Origin: Bordetella genomosp. 13
Lineage (GTDB): Bacteria; Pseudomonadota; Gammaproteobacteria; Burkholderiales; Burkholderiaceae_B
Length of the DNA: 64,000 bases
Direction: 5' to 3'
Assembly: GCF_002119665.1 (NCBI RefSeq)
Contig: NZ_CP021111.1
Coordinates: forward strand, 4,402,001 to 4,466,000
Under the pieces are notes generated by a model, which was given only the letters and a program-made list of their open reading frames with translations, did no database searches and was not told the DNA's origin. The position numbers were made by a program, and so were the translations under genes. Positions 24,810 to 34,872 of the stretch are shown one piece after another (positions within the stretch are counted from its first letter, which is position 1; every line of letters begins with the position of its first letter).

Positions 24810-25856
24810 GTGGACGCATCGCTCACCGCCCCTACTCCCACCCCCTGGCGCGACAAGCTCAATGGCGTGCTGTTCGTCGCGCTGATGGCTGGAGCGGTGG
24901 TGCAGTTGGCCGATCTGCCCGTCATTCGCGGCCTGGGCTTCTCGCCGTTGGTGGTGGGCATCGTGTGCGGCATGCTGTACGGCAATTTCCTGCGCGGCAC
25001 CATGCCCGCCGAGTGGGGTGCGGGCGTGCATTTCACGGCGCGCAGGCTGCTGCGCATCGCCGTCGCCTTCTACGGCCTGAACATCAGCATCCAGCAGATC
25101 GCCGCCGTGGGTCTGCCAGGACTGGCCGTATCGGTGGCCATCGTGGTGGGCACGCTGGCCCTGGGCGCCTTCGTCGGCCAGAAACTGCTGGGCCTGGACC
25201 GCGACACCGCGGTGCTGACCTCAGCCGGCAGCGCCATCTGCGGCGCCGCCGCAGTGCTGGCCTTCGAGCCCACGCTGCGGGCCGCCCCGCACAAGAGCGC
25301 CGTGGCCGTGGCCACCGTAGTGCTGTTCGGCACGCTGTCGATGTTCCTGTATCCGGTGTTCTATCACGCCGGCTGGCTGCCGTTCGACACCCAGGCGCTG
25401 GGCATTTTCATCGGCGGCACCGTGCACGAAGTCGCCCAGGTCGTGGGCGCCGCCAGCAACATCGACCCGGCCACTACCGAAGTCGCCACCATCGTGAAGA
25501 TGACGCGCGTCGCGCTGCTGGTGCCGGTGCTGATCGCACTGGGCCTGTGGCTGCGCAGCCGCGCCACGCGGTCCGACGAATCCGGAAGCCGCGGCGCCAA
25601 GCTGCCCATCCCGTGGTTCGCCGTAGGCTTTCTGGCGCTGGCCATCGTCAACTCGCTCAACGTGCTGCCCTCCGATGCCGTCGCGGCGATCCGCAGGATG
25701 GACGTGTTCGCGCTCACCATGGCCATGACTGCGCTGGGCATCGAGACTCGCTTCGCGCAGATCCGCAAGGCCGGCCCCCGCGTGCTGGCGCTGGGCGCCG
25801 TGTTGTACGCATGGCTGCTGTTCGGCGGCTACGCGCTGGTCAAGATGGCGGCCTGA
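24810..25856 (+). CDS. YeiH family putative sulfate exporter
   Basis: Protein of 348 residues with about ten hydrophobic membrane segments. Family blocks are present: LGFSPLVVGIVCGMLYGN, AFYGLNISIQQIA, LTSAGSAICGAAAVLA, FIGGTVHEVAQVVGAA and KMTRVALLVPVL. The family is annotated as inner-membrane sulfate or sulfite exporters, with limited direct proof. The start is GTG at 24810, because no in-frame ATG occurs before the first membrane segments. The ribosome site is weak. Confidence 0.88.
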   Translation: MDASLTAPTPTPWRDKLNGVLFVALMAGAVVQLADLPVIRGLGFSPLVVGIVCGMLYGNFLRGTMPAEWGAGVHFTARRLLRIAVAFYGLNISIQQIAAVGLPGLAVSVAIVVGTLALGAFVGQKLLGLDRDTAVLTSAGSAICGAAAVLAFEPTLRAAPHKSAVAVATVVLFGTLSMFLYPVFYHAGWLPFDTQALGIFIGGTVHEVAQVVGAASNIDPATTEVATIVKMTRVALLVPVLIALGLWLRSRATRSDESGSRGAKLPIPWFAVGFLALAIVNSLNVLPSDAVAAIRRMDVFALTMAMTALGIETRFAQIRKAGPRVLALGAVLYAWLLFGGYALVKMAA

Positions 25857-26010
25857 ACTCCGTCGCGGCGACGCCTGCGCGCCGCTTTCCACGCCGGCGG
25901 ACGGCGCGCGGCACGGGCCGCATGCACCCAGGTTGCACTGCCGCAAACCGCCGCGCCGCGTTCACGTTTTTCCTGCATAATCGACCGGTTCTTCTTCCGG
26001 AGCCGGTCGC

Positions 26011-26421
26011 ATGACTTCCACCGCACATCCCACCAAAGTCAGGCTGCCGGAAGGCCGCGAACCCGTCCTGCGGGTCATGCCCATGCCGGCCGATGCCAAC
26101 ATCCACGGCGACGTCTTCGGCGGGTGGATCATGGCGCAGGTCGACATCGCCGGCTCGATACCGGCAGCGCGGCGCGCGGCCGGCCGGGTCGCCACGGTGG
26201 CCGTCAACGCATTCCAGTTCAAGCAGCCCGTCTTCGTCGGCGACCTGCTCAGTTTCTATACGTCCATCACCAAGACCGGCAACACGTCCGTCACGGTCTC
26301 GGTCGAGGTGTATGCCGAACGCCAGCGGCTCGATGCCGAGGTCGTCAAGGTCACCGAAGCCACGCTGACCTACGTGGCCACCGACGAGGCTCGCCGCAGC
26401 CGCCCCCTGCCTCCGCTCTGA
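26011..26421 (+). CDS. Acyl-CoA thioesterase, YciA type
   Basis: Protein of 136 residues with a single hotdog domain. The conserved ADANIHGDVFGGWIMAQVD and the following strand VATVAVNAFQFKQPVFVGD match YciA, which hydrolyses a broad range of acyl-CoAs in the cytoplasm. It ends 10 bases before mgtE in the same direction, so the two may be cotranscribed, although their functions are unrelated. Confidence 0.9.
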   Translation: MTSTAHPTKVRLPEGREPVLRVMPMPADANIHGDVFGGWIMAQVDIAGSIPAARRAAGRVATVAVNAFQFKQPVFVGDLLSFYTSITKTGNTSVTVSVEVYAERQRLDAEVVKVTEATLTYVATDEARRSRPLPPL

Positions 26422-26431
26422 GCCAGCCAGC

Positions 26432-27901
26432 ATGACCAACACCGCCGAGCAGAAACCCGCTGCCGCGCCTCGCCGGCTCGATCCCGAAGATGCCCAGCAC
26501 GCCCTGGCGGCGGTGCAGGAGTGCCTGCGCCGCCAGATGCTGGTGGAAAGCCTGGTGCATCGCCAGGAACAGGGTGACGCCAAGGCCACGCTGGTCGAAG
26601 ACCTGGTGCATCGGCAGCACGAAGCCGAACTGAAGGCGCTGGTCGACGACCTGCATCCGGCCGACATCGCGTTCATTCTCGAGTCCCTGCCCAAGGAAGA
26701 ACGCCAGACGGTATGGAACCTGGTCAGCGCCGAACACGACGCGGACGTGCTGCTCGAGGTGGAAGACTGGGTCCGCGAATCGCTGATCGAGGCGATGGAC
26801 CGGCAGGACCTGGTCGCGGCCACCGGCAACATGGATGCCGACGAGCTGGCCGACCTGGCGCCCGACCTGCCGCCCGACGTGGTGGCCGAGGTGCAGAAGG
26901 GCCTGACCGAGGAAGAGCGCGCGCAGCTGCTCGAGGCCATGGGCTACCCCGAGGACAGCGTCGGCGCCATCATGGACTTCGAGATGGTCCGGGTGCGCGA
27001 GGACGTCACCCTCGAAGTCGTGCTGCGCTATCTGCGCCGCCTGCACGAACTGCCCGATCACACCGACCAGATATTCGTGGTCGACCGCCAGGACAAGCTG
27101 CAGGGCGTGCTGCCGATCTCGGTGCTGCTGGTCAGCGAGCCCGACTCGGAAGTGCACAGCGTGATGAATACCGATTTCCTCGCGCTGAACCCGCTGGACT
27201 CGGACGCCGACGCCGCCGGCGCCTTCGAACGCTACGACCTGGTCTCGGCGCCGGTGGTCGACGACCAGAGCCGCCTGATCGGCCGCGTGACCATCGCCGA
27301 CGTCGTGGACGTGATGCGCGAAGACTCGCAGGAACAGGCGCTGTCGCGCGCCGGCCTGCAGGAAGAGGACATCTTCGCCCCCATGGTGAAGGCCCTGCGC
27401 AACCGCGCCCCGTGGCTGCTGTTCAACATCTGTACGGCCGCCACGGCTTCTTTCGTGGCCTCGCAGTTCGAGGACACCGTCAGCCACATCGTGGTGCTGG
27501 CATTCCTGATGTCCATCGTCGCCGGCATCGGCGGCAACTCGGGCAACCAGACCATGACCATGATCATCCGCGCGCTGGCCATGGGCCGCATCACGCCGCG
27601 CAACCTGTGGCAGCTGGTCAAGCGCGAGATGATGGTCACGCTGATGGTCGGCCTGTGCGGCAGCCTGATGGCGGCCCTGTTCGCATGGATCATCTCGCGC
27701 TCGATCTGGGTGGCCATCGTGATGATGGCGGCGATGATCTGCAACATGCTGGTGGGCGCGGGCATCGGCGTGCTGGTGCCGATGCTGCGCTCGCGCTTCG
27801 GCAAGGATCCCGCCATCGGCTCGTCGGTGCTGCTGACCTTCGCCACCGACTCGCTGGGATTCTTCATCTTCCTGGGACTGGCGACGGTCTTCCTGCTGTA
27901 G
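26432..27901 (+). CDS. mgtE: Magnesium transporter MgtE
   Basis: Protein of 489 residues in the usual order: MgtE N domain (about 60-165), two CBS domains (about 170-300) and five membrane segments (about 325-489). The pore-lining GIGGNSGNQTMTMIIRALA and the last-helix Asp in TFATDSLGFFIFLG are intact. MgtE is an Mg2+-gated channel whose cytosolic domains close the pore when Mg2+ is high. The start ATG follows GAGCCAGCC and lies 10 bases after the thioesterase stop. Confidence 0.95.
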   Translation: MTNTAEQKPAAAPRRLDPEDAQHALAAVQECLRRQMLVESLVHRQEQGDAKATLVEDLVHRQHEAELKALVDDLHPADIAFILESLPKEERQTVWNLVSAEHDADVLLEVEDWVRESLIEAMDRQDLVAATGNMDADELADLAPDLPPDVVAEVQKGLTEEERAQLLEAMGYPEDSVGAIMDFEMVRVREDVTLEVVLRYLRRLHELPDHTDQIFVVDRQDKLQGVLPISVLLVSEPDSEVHSVMNTDFLALNPLDSDADAAGAFERYDLVSAPVVDDQSRLIGRVTIADVVDVMREDSQEQALSRAGLQEEDIFAPMVKALRNRAPWLLFNICTAATASFVASQFEDTVSHIVVLAFLMSIVAGIGGNSGNQTMTMIIRALAMGRITPRNLWQLVKREMMVTLMVGLCGSLMAALFAWIISRSIWVAIVMMAAMICNMLVGAGIGVLVPMLRSRFGKDPAIGSSVLLTFATDSLGFFIFLGLATVFLL

Positions 27902-27960
27902 CGCAGAGACACGGCCGCCAGCGCGCGGGCGGGCATTCCGCGCGGTGGCCGAGCACCGGG

Positions 27961-27982
27961 CAAAACGGCCGGATACCCGGCC
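27961..27982 (-). terminator. Terminator of chaC
   Basis: On the minus strand GGCCGG pairs with CCGGCC across a four-base loop and is followed by GTTTTG, five bases beyond the chaC stop. The stem is short but GC-only. Confidence 0.6.
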
Positions 27983-27986
27983 TCCG

Positions 27987-28607
27987 TCAGACAGCTTCCG
28001 GCTGCAGCGACGCGCTCAGCTTGCGCACCAGCGCGGCCAGGCGGCCATCGTCGATGCCGCAGGCGCGCAGCGCCCGCTCGGTTTCGATCACGTAATCCAG
28101 GCAGGGGCCGGACTGCCCCACCGCGCCCTGCACGGATGCCATCAAGCGGTCTTCGCTGAGCTCGCCCGCGTAGTGCCCGCAGGCGCGATTCAGCAGGAAT
28201 ACCAGTCCGCGCACCGGACCGTCCGCGGTCGAGCAGGCCAGCCAGCGCGGCACATAGGCGCCGTTGGGCATTTCGCGCTGCCACAGCGCCTGGAATACCG
28301 GCACCACGTCCGCGGCCGAGACGCGGAACGCCACGCCGCGGCAGCAGCCCCCTCGGTCGAGGCCGAAGACCAGGCCCGGCGCATCGGGCGAGCCGCGATG
28401 GTCGTGCGACCACAGGCAAAGCGATCGGTGATAGCCGCGGACAGTCGCCAGGCGGCGCTCCTGCCAATGAAAACCGGGGCGCCAGATCAGCGAGCCATAG
28501 CCAAAGACCCAGACGTCATCGATGCCATTCCAATCCGCCAACAGCGCCTCGATGGAGGACGCCGGGCATACCCCGCCGCCACATGCGGCCGCCCCTTCCG
28601 ACGACAT
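27987..28607 (-). CDS. chaC: Glutathione-specific gamma-glutamylcyclotransferase
   Basis: Protein of 206 residues. The ChaC signature VFGYGSLIWRPGF starts near residue 33. Other family blocks are GYHRSLCLWSHDHRGSPDAPGL (split), CCRGVAFRV, and a catalytic-glutamate region REMPNGAYVP. ChaC cleaves glutathione to 5-oxoproline and Cys-Gly in the cytoplasm. The N-terminal 25 residues are extra, alanine- and glycine-rich with two Cys. The 200 bases upstream contain two near-identical AAATTTTTTGCCC-type stretches at 28670 and 28742, with no gene. Confidence 0.9.
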   Translation of the reverse strand: MSSEGAAACGGGVCPASSIEALLADWNGIDDVWVFGYGSLIWRPGFHWQERRLATVRGYHRSLCLWSHDHRGSPDAPGLVFGLDRGGCCRGVAFRVSAADVVPVFQALWQREMPNGAYVPRWLACSTADGPVRGLVFLLNRACGHYAGELSEDRLMASVQGAVGQSGPCLDYVIETERALRACGIDDGRLAALVRKLSASLQPEAV

Positions 28608-28808
28608 GATGCTGCCTGGACCTCGTACCAGAAAACGATGTCCGTAATGCTACGCCGGTTCATGCAGAAATTTTTTGCCCGATCGGCGGCTGTAGCGTCG
28701 AACCGACGCAATCCAGGTCGATGGAAATCGACTGTAGCGGCAAAATTTTTGCCCTGCGCCGCGAGCGGCCCGCCCATCACGCCAGGCCGCGCCGTACCGG
28801 GTGCGCGC

Positions 28809-29267
28809 TCAGGCGGCGTCCAGCGGCAGTTCGGTCGTGCTCTTGATGACTTCCATCGAGAAGCTGGCGCTGACGTCCAGCAGGTCGACCGTCTCGATCA
28901 GGCGGCGGTAGAAGCGGTCGTACGCGGCCATGTCCTCGACCACGACCTTGAGCAGATAGTCGATGTCGCCCGCCATGCGGTGGAACTCGACCACGTTGGG
29001 CAGGGCCGTCACGGCGCCGACCAGGCTTTGCGTCCACTTGGCATTGTGCTGGCTGGTCTTGATGGAGACGAAGACGGTCAGGTGCAGGCCCAGCGCCTTG
29101 GGGTCGAGCAGCACGGTGTTGCGGGCGATGACGCCGTCGTCCTTGAGCTTCTGGATGCGGCGCCAGCAGGGCGTGACGGACAGATTCACCTGTTCGGCAA
29201 TGTCGGCCACCGAGCAGGTGGCATCCTTCTGCAGCAGGCTGAGTATCTTGATGTCCGTGTGGTCCAC
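28809..29267 (-). CDS. Lrp/AsnC family transcriptional regulator
   Basis: Protein of 152 residues. A winged HTH (DIKILSLLQKDATCSVADIAEQVNLSVTPCWRRIQKLKD split across residues about 5-45) is followed by an AsnC/RAM ligand-binding domain (GDIDYLLKVVVEDMAAYDRF). The start is GTG at 29267, supported by AGGGG eight bases upstream and by the family N-terminus; an in-frame ATG at 29333 would add an unlikely leader. It is divergent from a cysteine dioxygenase gene, so an amino-acid-responsive control of that gene is a reasonable inference. Confidence 0.9.
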   Translation of the reverse strand: MDHTDIKILSLLQKDATCSVADIAEQVNLSVTPCWRRIQKLKDDGVIARNTVLLDPKALGLHLTVFVSIKTSQHNAKWTQSLVGAVTALPNVVEFHRMAGDIDYLLKVVVEDMAAYDRFYRRLIETVDLLDVSASFSMEVIKSTTELPLDAA

Positions 29268-29615
29268 AGTGCTATCCCCTGGAAGGCCCGGCCGCGCGAG
29301 GCGGCGGATGATCGGCGCCGGCCCCACGCTCACCGGCGTCGCGCGCGGCCGTATCTTGCCCTGTCCGCCGGCTTGCGTCCACCCGACAATGACACATTTC
29401 CGTACGATCAGTCATAGTCTCAGGATACGTTTCATCCTGGCGGACTGCAAACCCCTCACGCCTGTGCGGGCATTCCGGCATGACAGGTAAAATTTTCTAA
29501 AAAATATGCTCTCAGGGGTAGATTTCCGCAAAGTCATTCCGCAGCCCCCGGCTTAGGATGGGAATCAACCGGCGCGACCGTCGCGCCACCCTGTTCCGCT
29601 TTCATTCCAGTCCGC
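29268..29615. promoter_or_regulatory. Divergent regulatory region between lrp-type gene and cysteine dioxygenase
   Basis: This stretch of 348 bases holds no credible gene. It contains an AT-rich near-palindrome around 29489-29508 (AAAATTTTCTAAAAAAT), typical in composition of Lrp-family sites, within otherwise GC-rich DNA. No clear -35/-10 pair could be fixed. Confidence 0.4.
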
Positions 29616-30149
29616 ATGTCCCTCATCCCCGCGCCCTCACCGCTGCAAGCGCTGTGCGCCTCGGTCGAACAGGCCCAGCGCCGCGCCGCCCACGCGTTCC
29701 TCCATGAACTGAGCGCCAGCGTGGCGCACGCGGGCCACGATGCGCTGGCGGGTCTGCCACACGAGCTGCGGCATGGCTGTCCCGAGCGCTACACGCGCCA
29801 CGTCGCCTACGCCGATCCGCATGGCAGCTTCACCATCGTGTACCTGATCTGGCAGCCTGGCCAATACAGCCCCGTGCACGGACACAAGAGCTGGTGCACC
29901 TATCGGGTGTTGCAGGGAGAGTTGACGGAGACGCACTACCGCTGGGATCCCGCGACCCGGCAGGCGCGCGAATGCGGCGGCGCCATGCGCCGGCCGGGCG
30001 ACATCGTGACCGCCACGCCGGGCCTGGAGCAGATCCACCGCCTGGGCAACGGCGGCGATTCCATTGCGATCTCATTGCACATCTACGGCGTGGCCGAGGC
30101 GGATATCGCCACCGGCGTCAACCGCGTGGTGCACAGCGCCGGCCACTGA
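29616..30149 (+). CDS. Cysteine dioxygenase (cupin)
   Basis: Protein of 177 residues. The three iron-binding histidines are visible in PVHGHKSWC (two) and EQIHRLGN (one). RYTRHVAY carries the Arg of Arg-type cysteine dioxygenases, as opposed to the Gln of mercaptopropionate dioxygenases. The enzyme oxidises cysteine to cysteine sulfinate. The Cys in HKSWC sits close to the position of the Cys-Tyr crosslink in the mammalian enzyme but one residue nearer to the histidine, so a crosslink is uncertain. It is divergent from an Lrp regulator. Confidence 0.9.
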   Translation: MSLIPAPSPLQALCASVEQAQRRAAHAFLHELSASVAHAGHDALAGLPHELRHGCPERYTRHVAYADPHGSFTIVYLIWQPGQYSPVHGHKSWCTYRVLQGELTETHYRWDPATRQARECGGAMRRPGDIVTATPGLEQIHRLGNGGDSIAISLHIYGVAEADIATGVNRVVHSAGH

Positions 30150-30173
30150 GGCGCGCACGCCGGGCGCATCACC

Positions 30174-30893
30174 CTACAGGCCGGTGTCCAGCGTGTAGTG
30201 CGCGCCGCTGCGGTTTTCCAGCGTGAGGGTACTTAGCACGGGAACGGTGGCGGCCGCATCCTGCGCCACGTGCAGGCGCAGATTGCCCAGCTGCAGATCC
30301 CAGCCGCCGGTCGCGGGCTCGACGGGAACGTCGACGATCCGTCCCAGGCGGCGGGCGACGTCCTCGGCCTGCGCGGCCCGGGCGTCGATGCGATGGATGG
30401 CCTGGGCGCCGTTGGGATGGGCCATCAGCGACGGCACCCAGACGCACTCGGGCGTGAGGTGCCGGCAGAAATACATGCGGATGCCGGGGATCGGCTGCTC
30501 GGCAAAGCGCACGGTGTGAAAGCGCGCCTGCACGGTTTCGCCGTCGACCTGGGCCGGGCGCGTGAGTTCTTGCACGGGGTTGACCTTGAACCCCGCCGCC
30601 AGCAACCGCTGATAGGTGGCCTCGGCGTCGTAGGTGCGGAACACCAGCGCCTCGAGGCCGAACGGCGAATCGGCGATTTCCTTGCGCGCCGGAGGCGCTC
30701 CGGGTGGCCAACCCAGCAGCTCGACGTACGTGCCGTCCAGCGCGATCAGCCGGTTGCACGACCCCAGGTTGTGCACCGAGGTCTCGCTGAGCAGAAAGCC
30801 CTGGCGCTCGAAATGGGGCGCCAGCGCTTCCAGGCGGTCGCGCACCATGACGACGGCATGATCGAACTCGGTACGGCCTACGGAGTGCAACAT
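30174..30893 (-). CDS. VOC superfamily (glyoxalase-like) protein
   Basis: Protein of 239 residues. The N-terminal FDHAVVMVRD and NRLIALDGTYVELLGWP give the paired beta-alpha-beta-beta-beta pattern of the glyoxalase/dioxygenase fold, with possible metal ligands His (FDH) and Glu (YVELLG). The second half holds HLTPECVWVPSLMAHPNGA. No substrate can be assigned. The start at 30893 gives the family N-terminus; a longer frame overlaps secA. It lies 16 bases after secA and is probably at the tail of its transcript. Confidence 0.75.
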   Translation of the reverse strand: MLHSVGRTEFDHAVVMVRDRLEALAPHFERQGFLLSETSVHNLGSCNRLIALDGTYVELLGWPPGAPPARKEIADSPFGLEALVFRTYDAEATYQRLLAAGFKVNPVQELTRPAQVDGETVQARFHTVRFAEQPIPGIRMYFCRHLTPECVWVPSLMAHPNGAQAIHRIDARAAQAEDVARRLGRIVDVPVEPATGGWDLQLGNLRLHVAQDAAATVPVLSTLTLENRSGAHYTLDTGL

Positions 30894-30909
30894 GGCTGCG
30901 CCTTTCGGA

Positions 30910-33642
30910 TCAGGTGAGTTGGCCGTGGCAGTGCTTGTACTTCTTGCCGCTGCCGCACGGGCACGGGTCGTTGCGTCCCACCTTGGGCACGACATTGCGA
31001 CTGGGCGAGGAAGCCGGCGTATCGGCATTGGCCGCGGCCAGCGCTTCTTCGTAGTCGGAATGATGGTACTGCACGTTCTGCACTTGCGCCTGCGCGGCTT
31101 CGGCCTGTTCGACCTGTTCGGGCGACTGCACCCGCACGGTCATCAGCACGCGCACCACGTCGCCGCGGATGCGGTCGAGCATGCCCGAGAACAGCTCGAA
31201 CGCTTCGCGCTTGTATTCCTGCTTGGGATTCTTCTGCGCGTAGCCGCGCAGATGGATTCCCTGGCGCAGATAGTCGAGCGACGACAGGTGTTCGCGCCAG
31301 TGCGTGTCGATGGCCTGCAGCATGATCGAGCGCTCGAACTGCGACCACGACTCGGCCCCGACCTGCGCCACCTTGCCCGCGTACACGGCGCGCGCCGCTT
31401 CGCTGACGCGTTCCAGCAGCTCTTCGTCGGTCAGGTTGGGCTCTTGCTCGACCATGTCGGCCAGGGGCAGGTCCAGCTGCCAGTCGGCCGCCAGGGCGTT
31501 CTGCAGCCCGGCCACGTCCCACTGTTCTTCGACCGACTCGGCCGGGATGTGGCTGCGGAACAGCTCGGTGACCGCGCCATCGATCAGGCTCTCGACCGTC
31601 GCGCCGATGGAACCCGCTTCGAGCACTTCGTTGCGCTGGGCGTACAGCACCTTGCGCTGGTCGTTGGCGACGTCGTCGTATTCGAGCAGCTGTTTGCGGA
31701 TGTCGAAGTTGCGGCCCTCGACCTTGCGCTGCGCGGTCTCGATGGAACGCGTCACCATGCCCGCCTCGATGGGCTCGCCTTCGGGCAGCTTCAGGCGTTC
31801 CATGATGGCGCGCACACGATCGCCGGCGAAGATGCGCATCAGCGGATCTTCCAGCGACAGGTAGAAACGCGACGAGCCCGGGTCGCCCTGGCGGCCGGCG
31901 CGGCCGCGCAGCTGATTGTCGATGCGGCGGGATTCGTGGCGCTCGGTGCCGATGATGCGCAGGCCGCCGGCGGCCTTGACCTGCTCGTTCAGCGGCTTCC
32001 ATTCGGCGCGCACCTTCTCGATGCGCGCGCTGCGTTCGGCTTGCGGCAGCGTTTCGTCGGCCTGGATCAGCGCCACCTGTTTGTCGACGCTGCCGCCCAG
32101 CACGATGTCCGTGCCGCGGCCCGCCATGTTGGTGGCGATGGTGATGTGGCCCGGCTTGCCCGCCTCGGCCACGATCTCGGCCTCGCGAGCGTGCTGCTTG
32201 GCGTTGAGCACGTCATGCGGCAGGCGCGCCTGCGTCAGCAGGTTGGCGAGCACCTCGGAGTTCTCGATGCTGGTGGTGCCCACCAGGACGGGCTGGCCGC
32301 GCTGGTGGCAGTCGCGGATGTCCTCGAGGATGGCGTTGTACTTCTCTTGCGCCGTCTTGAAGACCTGGTCGTTCTGATCCTTGCGGATCATCGGCTTGTT
32401 GGTCGGGATCAGCACCGTTTCCAGGCCGTAGATCTCCTGGAATTCATAGGCCTCGGTGTCGGCCGTGCCCGTCATGCCCGACAGCTTGTCGTACATGCGG
32501 AAGTAGTTCTGGAACGTGATCGACGCCAGCGTCTGGTTCTCGTGCTGGATCTTGACGCCTTCCTTGGCCTCGACGGCTTGGTGCAGGCCATCGGACCAGC
32601 GCCGGCCCACCATCAGGCGGCCCGTGAACTCGTCGACGATGACCACCTCGCCGTCCTGCACCACGTACTGCTGGTCGCGGAAGAACAGCGTGTGGGCGCG
32701 CAGCGCCACCATCAGGTGGTGCATCAGCGCGATGTGGCGCGGGTCGTACAGCGATTCTCCCTGCGGCAGCAGGCCGACGCGCGACAGCACTTCCTCGGCG
32801 TGCTCGTGGCCGGCCTCGGACATGTAGACCTGCTGGCTCTTCTCGTCGACCCAGTAGTCGCCCTCGGGCTCGGGCTCGTGGGGCTTGGGCTCGGATGCCA
32901 TGCGCTTGAGCAGCGGCGGCACCGTGTTCATGCGGATGTAGAGCTCGGTGTGGTCTTCGGCCTGGCCCGAGATGATCAGCGGCGTGCGGGCCTCGTCGAT
33001 CAGGATGGAGTCGACCTCGTCGACGATGGCGTACGACAGGCCGCGCTGGCGCCGATCTTCGGCGCGATATTCCATGTTGTCGCGCAGGTAGTCGAAGCCG
33101 AATTCGTTGTTGGTGCCGTAGGTGATGTCGGCGCGATAGGCGGCGATCTTCTCGTCATTGGGCTGCTGGGGCACGACCACGCCGGTGCTCAGGCCCAGGA
33201 AGCGGTACAGGCGGCCCATCCATTCGGCGTCGCGACGGGCCAGGTAATCGTTGACCGTGACGACGTGCACGCCCTTGCCCGACACGGCATTCAGGTAAAC
33301 CGGAAGCGTCGCCATCAGCGTCTTGCCTTCGCCGGTGCGCATTTCGGCGATCTTGCCGTTGTGCAGGGCGATGCCGCCCAACAACTGGACGTCGAAGTGC
33401 CGCATGCCGAACACCCGCTTGCCGGCCTCGCGCACGACCGCGAACGCCTCGGGCAGCAGGTCGTCGAGCGTAGTGCCCTGCTCGTGGCGCTTACGGAATT
33501 CGTCGGTCTTGGCGGCCAGCGCCTCGTCGGACAGCGCCGCGATCTGCGGCTCGAGGCCGTTGATCTGGCTGACCAGCTTGCGGTACTGCTTGAGCAGCCG
33601 GTCGTTGCGGCTGCCTATGAGTTTTTTGAGCAGAGAAACCAT
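30910..33642 (-). CDS. secA: Preprotein translocase ATPase SecA
   Basis: Protein of 910 residues, full length for a betaproteobacterial SecA, the motor that pushes unfolded secretory proteins through SecYEG. Walker A is [14 protein letters not shown], the substrate-binding and helicase motifs ([26 protein letters not shown]) are present, and the C-terminus ends in the zinc finger [14 protein letters not shown] that binds SecB. The ATG at 33642 ([14 protein letters not shown]) is the standard N-terminus; an upstream ATG at 33759 adds 39 unrelated residues. Confidence 0.98.
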   Translation of the reverse strand: MVSLLKKLIGSRNDRLLKQYRKLVSQINGLEPQIAALSDEALAAKTDEFRKRHEQGTTLDDLLPEAFAVVREAGKRVFGMRHFDVQLLGGIALHNGKIAEMRTGEGKTLMATLPVYLNAVSGKGVHVVTVNDYLARRDAEWMGRLYRFLGLSTGVVVPQQPNDEKIAAYRADITYGTNNEFGFDYLRDNMEYRAEDRRQRGLSYAIVDEVDSILIDEARTPLIISGQAEDHTELYIRMNTVPPLLKRMASEPKPHEPEPEGDYWVDEKSQQVYMSEAGHEHAEEVLSRVGLLPQGESLYDPRHIALMHHLMVALRAHTLFFRDQQYVVQDGEVVIVDEFTGRLMVGRRWSDGLHQAVEAKEGVKIQHENQTLASITFQNYFRMYDKLSGMTGTADTEAYEFQEIYGLETVLIPTNKPMIRKDQNDQVFKTAQEKYNAILEDIRDCHQRGQPVLVGTTSIENSEVLANLLTQARLPHDVLNAKQHAREAEIVAEAGKPGHITIATNMAGRGTDIVLGGSVDKQVALIQADETLPQAERSARIEKVRAEWKPLNEQVKAAGGLRIIGTERHESRRIDNQLRGRAGRQGDPGSSRFYLSLEDPLMRIFAGDRVRAIMERLKLPEGEPIEAGMVTRSIETAQRKVEGRNFDIRKQLLEYDDVANDQRKVLYAQRNEVLEAGSIGATVESLIDGAVTELFRSHIPAESVEEQWDVAGLQNALAADWQLDLPLADMVEQEPNLTDEELLERVSEAARAVYAGKVAQVGAESWSQFERSIMLQAIDTHWREHLSSLDYLRQGIHLRGYAQKNPKQEYKREAFELFSGMLDRIRGDVVRVLMTVRVQSPEQVEQAEAAQAQVQNVQYHHSDYEEALAAANADTPASSPSRNVVPKVGRNDPCPCGSGKKYKHCHGQLT

Positions 33643-33819
33643 GCTTGTCGTTTCGGCAAGGGCGATGCACGCGCGACGGCGCGAGGGCATCGCCTCAGGT
33701 CTGAATGAGGGTGCGTTGAGCGGGACGGATCCGCCGGAAAACGATCGAGTGTAACGCACCTGCGAAGGATGACCGGCAACACGCCGGCCCCCATGAACGG
33801 CCGTGCGGCCGCGCGCGCC

Positions 33820-34845
33820 TCAGCGCGTCTGGGTGGCGTCAGCGGGCGGGGCCGTGGCAGTGGCCGAACCCGAGGCGGTGGCTTGCGCGTGCGCGACGGC
33901 CGGAGGCGCCGTCTTGGGGGCGCCGAGGAACAGGCGGGGGTCCAGCGGCTGGCCTGCCAGCCGCACTTCGAAGTGCAGGTGCGCGCCGGTGGACCTGCCG
34001 GTGGAGCCGACCCGCGCCACCTCCTGGCCGCGCTCGACCAGGTCGCCCTGCTTCACCTTGAGGCTGGAGGCATGGGCATAGCGGGAGATCAGGCCGTCGC
34101 CATGGTCGATCTCGACCATGTTGCCGTAGCCCGGCTGATAGCTGGCCTCGAGCACCACGCCGCCGGCCGCGGCCAGGATGGGCGTGCCGACGGGCGCGGA
34201 GAAATCCAGCCCTTCGTGCATGGCGTAGCGCCGGGTGAACGGATCGCGGCGCCAGCCGTACGACGAACTGAGATAGGGGAAATCCACCACGGGCATGGTG
34301 GTCGGCAGCCGCGCCTGGTCCGCGGAGCGGCGCGTGAGGGCGACGTCGAGCAGACGCAGATTGTCGGACTGTTGCGTCATGCGCACCATCAGCTCGTCCA
34401 GCTGCCGGCCCAGGGCCTCGGCCGATTCGGCGCTGGGGGGCTGGCGGTCGGTGAACAGGTCGTCCATGACGTCGGTGGCTTCGTCGTGCGTCACCGTGGC
34501 CTGCGCCAGCTCGGGATCGGAATAGGCCACGCCGGCCACCTCGGCCACGCGCTTGCCCAGGCCGTCGATGCTGGCCAGGCGGGCCTGCAGCGTGCCCACC
34601 TTGGCCGCCAGCATGTTGACCGTTTCGCGCAGGAAGGCGGCCTCGCGATCGGGGTGGGGATCGCCGGCGTAATCGGGCATGCCGCTGGCCGTGACCGACG
34701 CGGTCTGCGCGAGGTATCGTTGCAGAGAAGCCCCGAAGACGGCTGCGGCGACCAGCAGAACACCCAGCAAGGCGGCCAGGCGCACGCCTTCCAGGGTGAG
34801 ATGCCCGGGCTGTCCGCCGCGGGCGTGCATAATCACGATCTTCAA
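33820..34845 (-). CDS. M23 family metallopeptidase with N-terminal membrane anchor
   Basis: Protein of 341 residues. A membrane segment (about residues 22-45) precedes a periplasmic coiled region and a LytM/M23 domain with zinc ligands in HEGLDFSAPVG (H, D) and HLHFEV (HxH), all intact. It is therefore either an active peptidoglycan endopeptidase or an activator of amidases; intact ligands favour activity. The start is TTG at 34845, chosen because AGGA lies about eight bases upstream, while ATG at 34830 has no such site. The neighbourhood (secA, lpxC, dcw) fits envelope work. The C-terminal 40 residues are Ala/Pro/Thr-rich. Confidence 0.88.
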   Translation of the reverse strand: MKIVIMHARGGQPGHLTLEGVRLAALLGVLLVAAAVFGASLQRYLAQTASVTASGMPDYAGDPHPDREAAFLRETVNMLAAKVGTLQARLASIDGLGKRVAEVAGVAYSDPELAQATVTHDEATDVMDDLFTDRQPPSAESAEALGRQLDELMVRMTQQSDNLRLLDVALTRRSADQARLPTTMPVVDFPYLSSSYGWRRDPFTRRYAMHEGLDFSAPVGTPILAAAGGVVLEASYQPGYGNMVEIDHGDGLISRYAHASSLKVKQGDLVERGQEVARVGSTGRSTGAHLHFEVRLAGQPLDPRLFLGAPKTAPPAVAHAQATASGSATATAPPADATQTR

Positions 34846-34872
34846 GGTTTGTTTCCTGTAATTCGAGCCGGC

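Noticed and set aside
30892..33708. Plus-strand open frame of over 900 codons opposite secA
   Set aside because: Mirror of a strongly biased essential gene; no domain pattern of its own.
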